NCBI GenBank assembly: GCA_964397995.1
Contig: CAYNLG010000060.1
Span: forward strand, 1 to 23,459
Length of the DNA: 23,459 nt
Reading direction: 5' to 3'
Origin: CAYNLG01 sp964397995
Lineage (GTDB): Bacteria; Planctomycetota; Phycisphaerae; FEN-1346
The translations under genes and the position numbers were made by a program. Shown piece by piece: positions 22,648 to 23,459 of this stretch (positions within the stretch are counted from its first letter, which is position 1; each line of letters opens with the position of its first letter). Under the pieces are notes generated by a model. It had not been told where the DNA came from. It was given only the letters and a program-made list of their open reading frames with translations, and made no database searches.

Positions 22648-23459
22648 CTAGCCCCCGAGCTTGGCGGCCACGTCGGCCGGCTTCGGGTACTTTGCCAGGT
22701 CCGAGAGGCTCTTGTCGAGCTGCTCCTGCGGCAGGGGGTAGTCGTGCAGCTTGCCGCTGAAGTACGCGTCGTAGGCCGTCAGGTCCATCAGGCCGTGGCC
22801 CGACCAGTTCAGAAGGATGACCTTCTCCTTGCCCTCCTCCTTGGCCTTGTTGGCCTCGTCGACGGCCGTGGCCAGGGCGTGGCTCGTCTCCGGCGCCGGG
22901 ATGAACCCTTCCGTCCGGGCCCACTGGACGGCCGAGTCGTAGCACTTGAGCTGCGGTTGGGCGCGCGGCGACAGGAGGCCCTGCTCGACGGCGGCGCTCA
23001 CCAACGGCGCCATCCCGTGGTACCGCAGCCCGCCGGCGTGGATGGGCGGCGGGACGAAGCGGTGCCCGAGCGAGTGCATCGGCATCAGCGGCGTCATCTC
23101 GGCCGTGTCCCCGTGGTCGTACGCGTACGGTGCCCGCGTCAGCGTCGGGCACGACTCCGGCTCCACCGGCAGGATGTCGATCTCGGCGCCGGCGATCTTG
23201 TCGGCCACGAACGGGAACGCCAGCCCCGCGAAGTTCGACCCGCCCCCGCAGCATCCGATGACCACGTCCACCTTCTTCTCGCCGGCCAGCTCCAGCTGCT
23301 TCTTGGCTTCCAGGCCGATGATCGTCTGGTGCAGCAGGACGTGGTTCAGCACGCTGCCGAGGCTGTAGCGGGTCTTGCCGCTCGGGTCCATGACGGCCTG
23401 CTCGATGGCCTCGCTGATGGCGATGCCGAGGGAGCCGGGCGTGTCGGGGGCGTCGGCCA
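22648..23459 (-). CDS. trpB: TrpB2-type tryptophan synthase beta chain (N-terminus cut by window edge)
   Basis: The last 269 residues of a PLP enzyme are visible; the frame is open to the window end. It matches the TrpB2 subfamily (TIGR01415): PGSLGIAISEAIEQAV, YSLGSVLNHVLLHQTIIGLE, the PLP-phosphate loop CCGGGSNFAG, PVEPESCPTLTRAPYAYDHG, and EGFIPAPETSHALATAVDEA. TrpB2 joins indole (or an indole precursor) with serine to make tryptophan and often works without the canonical TrpA. The catalytic Lys lies in the missing N-terminal part and cannot be checked. ATG 23391 is internal, because clear family sequence continues upstream of it. The small Cys-rich gene follows 24 bases downstream. Confidence 0.93.
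   Translation of the reverse strand, partial: ADAPDTPGSLGIAISEAIEQAVMDPSGKTRYSLGSVLNHVLLHQTIIGLEAKKQLELAGEKKVDVVIGCCGGGSNFAGLAFPFVADKIAGAEIDILPVEPESCPTLTRAPYAYDHGDTAEMTPLMPMHSLGHRFVPPPIHAGGLRYHGMAPLVSAAVEQGLLSPRAQPQLKCYDSAVQWARTEGFIPAPETSHALATAVDEANKAKEEGKEKVILLNWSGHGLMDLTAYDAYFSGKLHDYPLPQEQLDKSLSDLAKYPKPADVAAKLGG

Noticed and set aside
1..23459. Search for CRISPR arrays, insertion sequences, tRNA/rRNA genes and phage or defence modules
   Set aside because: Reading through all intergenic gaps showed no direct-repeat arrays, transposase genes, tRNA-like cloverleaf ends or recognisable defence proteins.

Overview
This is a very GC-rich bacterial chromosome segment with about 15 complete genes, one frameshifted small gene, and partial genes at the window edges (a large one at the right end, a doubtful nine-residue tail at the left). 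The gene families point to the Planctomycetota or a close PVC relative, probably from a metagenome or an environmental isolate. The main evidence is a hydrazine-synthase-alpha-like beta-propeller cytochrome in a non-anammox context, a YVTN-propeller/di-heme peroxidase fusion, a PD40-propeller c-type cytochrome paired with a DUF6057-like membrane protein, and a TIGR03960-type radical SAM protein. This assignment is inferred from family distribution; there is no rRNA or marker gene in the window.

Layout. Bases 143-4345 (+) hold two glycosidases, a GH52 beta-xylosidase and a GH42 beta-galactosidase, which look like a small hemicellulose-oligosaccharide locus. At 4540-5238 (+) is a DeoC-fold protein in which the residues required for aldolase chemistry are replaced. 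Bases 5343-12650 (+) encode envelope or exported proteins: an HzsA-like di-heme propeller protein, a YVTN/di-heme peroxidase, an SMP-30-like lipoprotein, a small membrane protein broken by a +1 frameshift, and a DUF4139-like exported protein. Bases 12647-19248 (-) carry a TIGR03960-like radical SAM protein and a RidA/chorismatase-like protein, then a translationally coupled pair (DUF6057-like membrane/TPR protein followed by a single-heme PD40 propeller protein). Bases 19467-21211 (+) encode a PAS histidine kinase and its NarL-type response regulator. At 21492-22289 (+) is an unrecognised protein. At 22297-23459 (-) a TrpB2-type tryptophan synthase beta chain, cut by the window edge, is followed by a small Cys-rich protein.

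How the genes fit together. The strongest theme is exported electron-transfer or sensing proteins in which beta-propellers are fused to CXXCH haem sites: three such proteins lie within about 12 kb, with further propeller or beta-rich exported partners. The glycosidases and the DeoC-like protein suggest sugar catabolism next to them. The kinase/regulator pair has a perfect 16-bp palindrome in its upstream region and is the only visible transcriptional control system.

No CRISPR array, insertion sequence, tRNA, rRNA or phage module was seen. The most unusual observations are the DeoC homologue that has lost its catalytic Asp and both key Lys residues, the histidine kinase without its N-box Asn, and the frameshifted small membrane protein.
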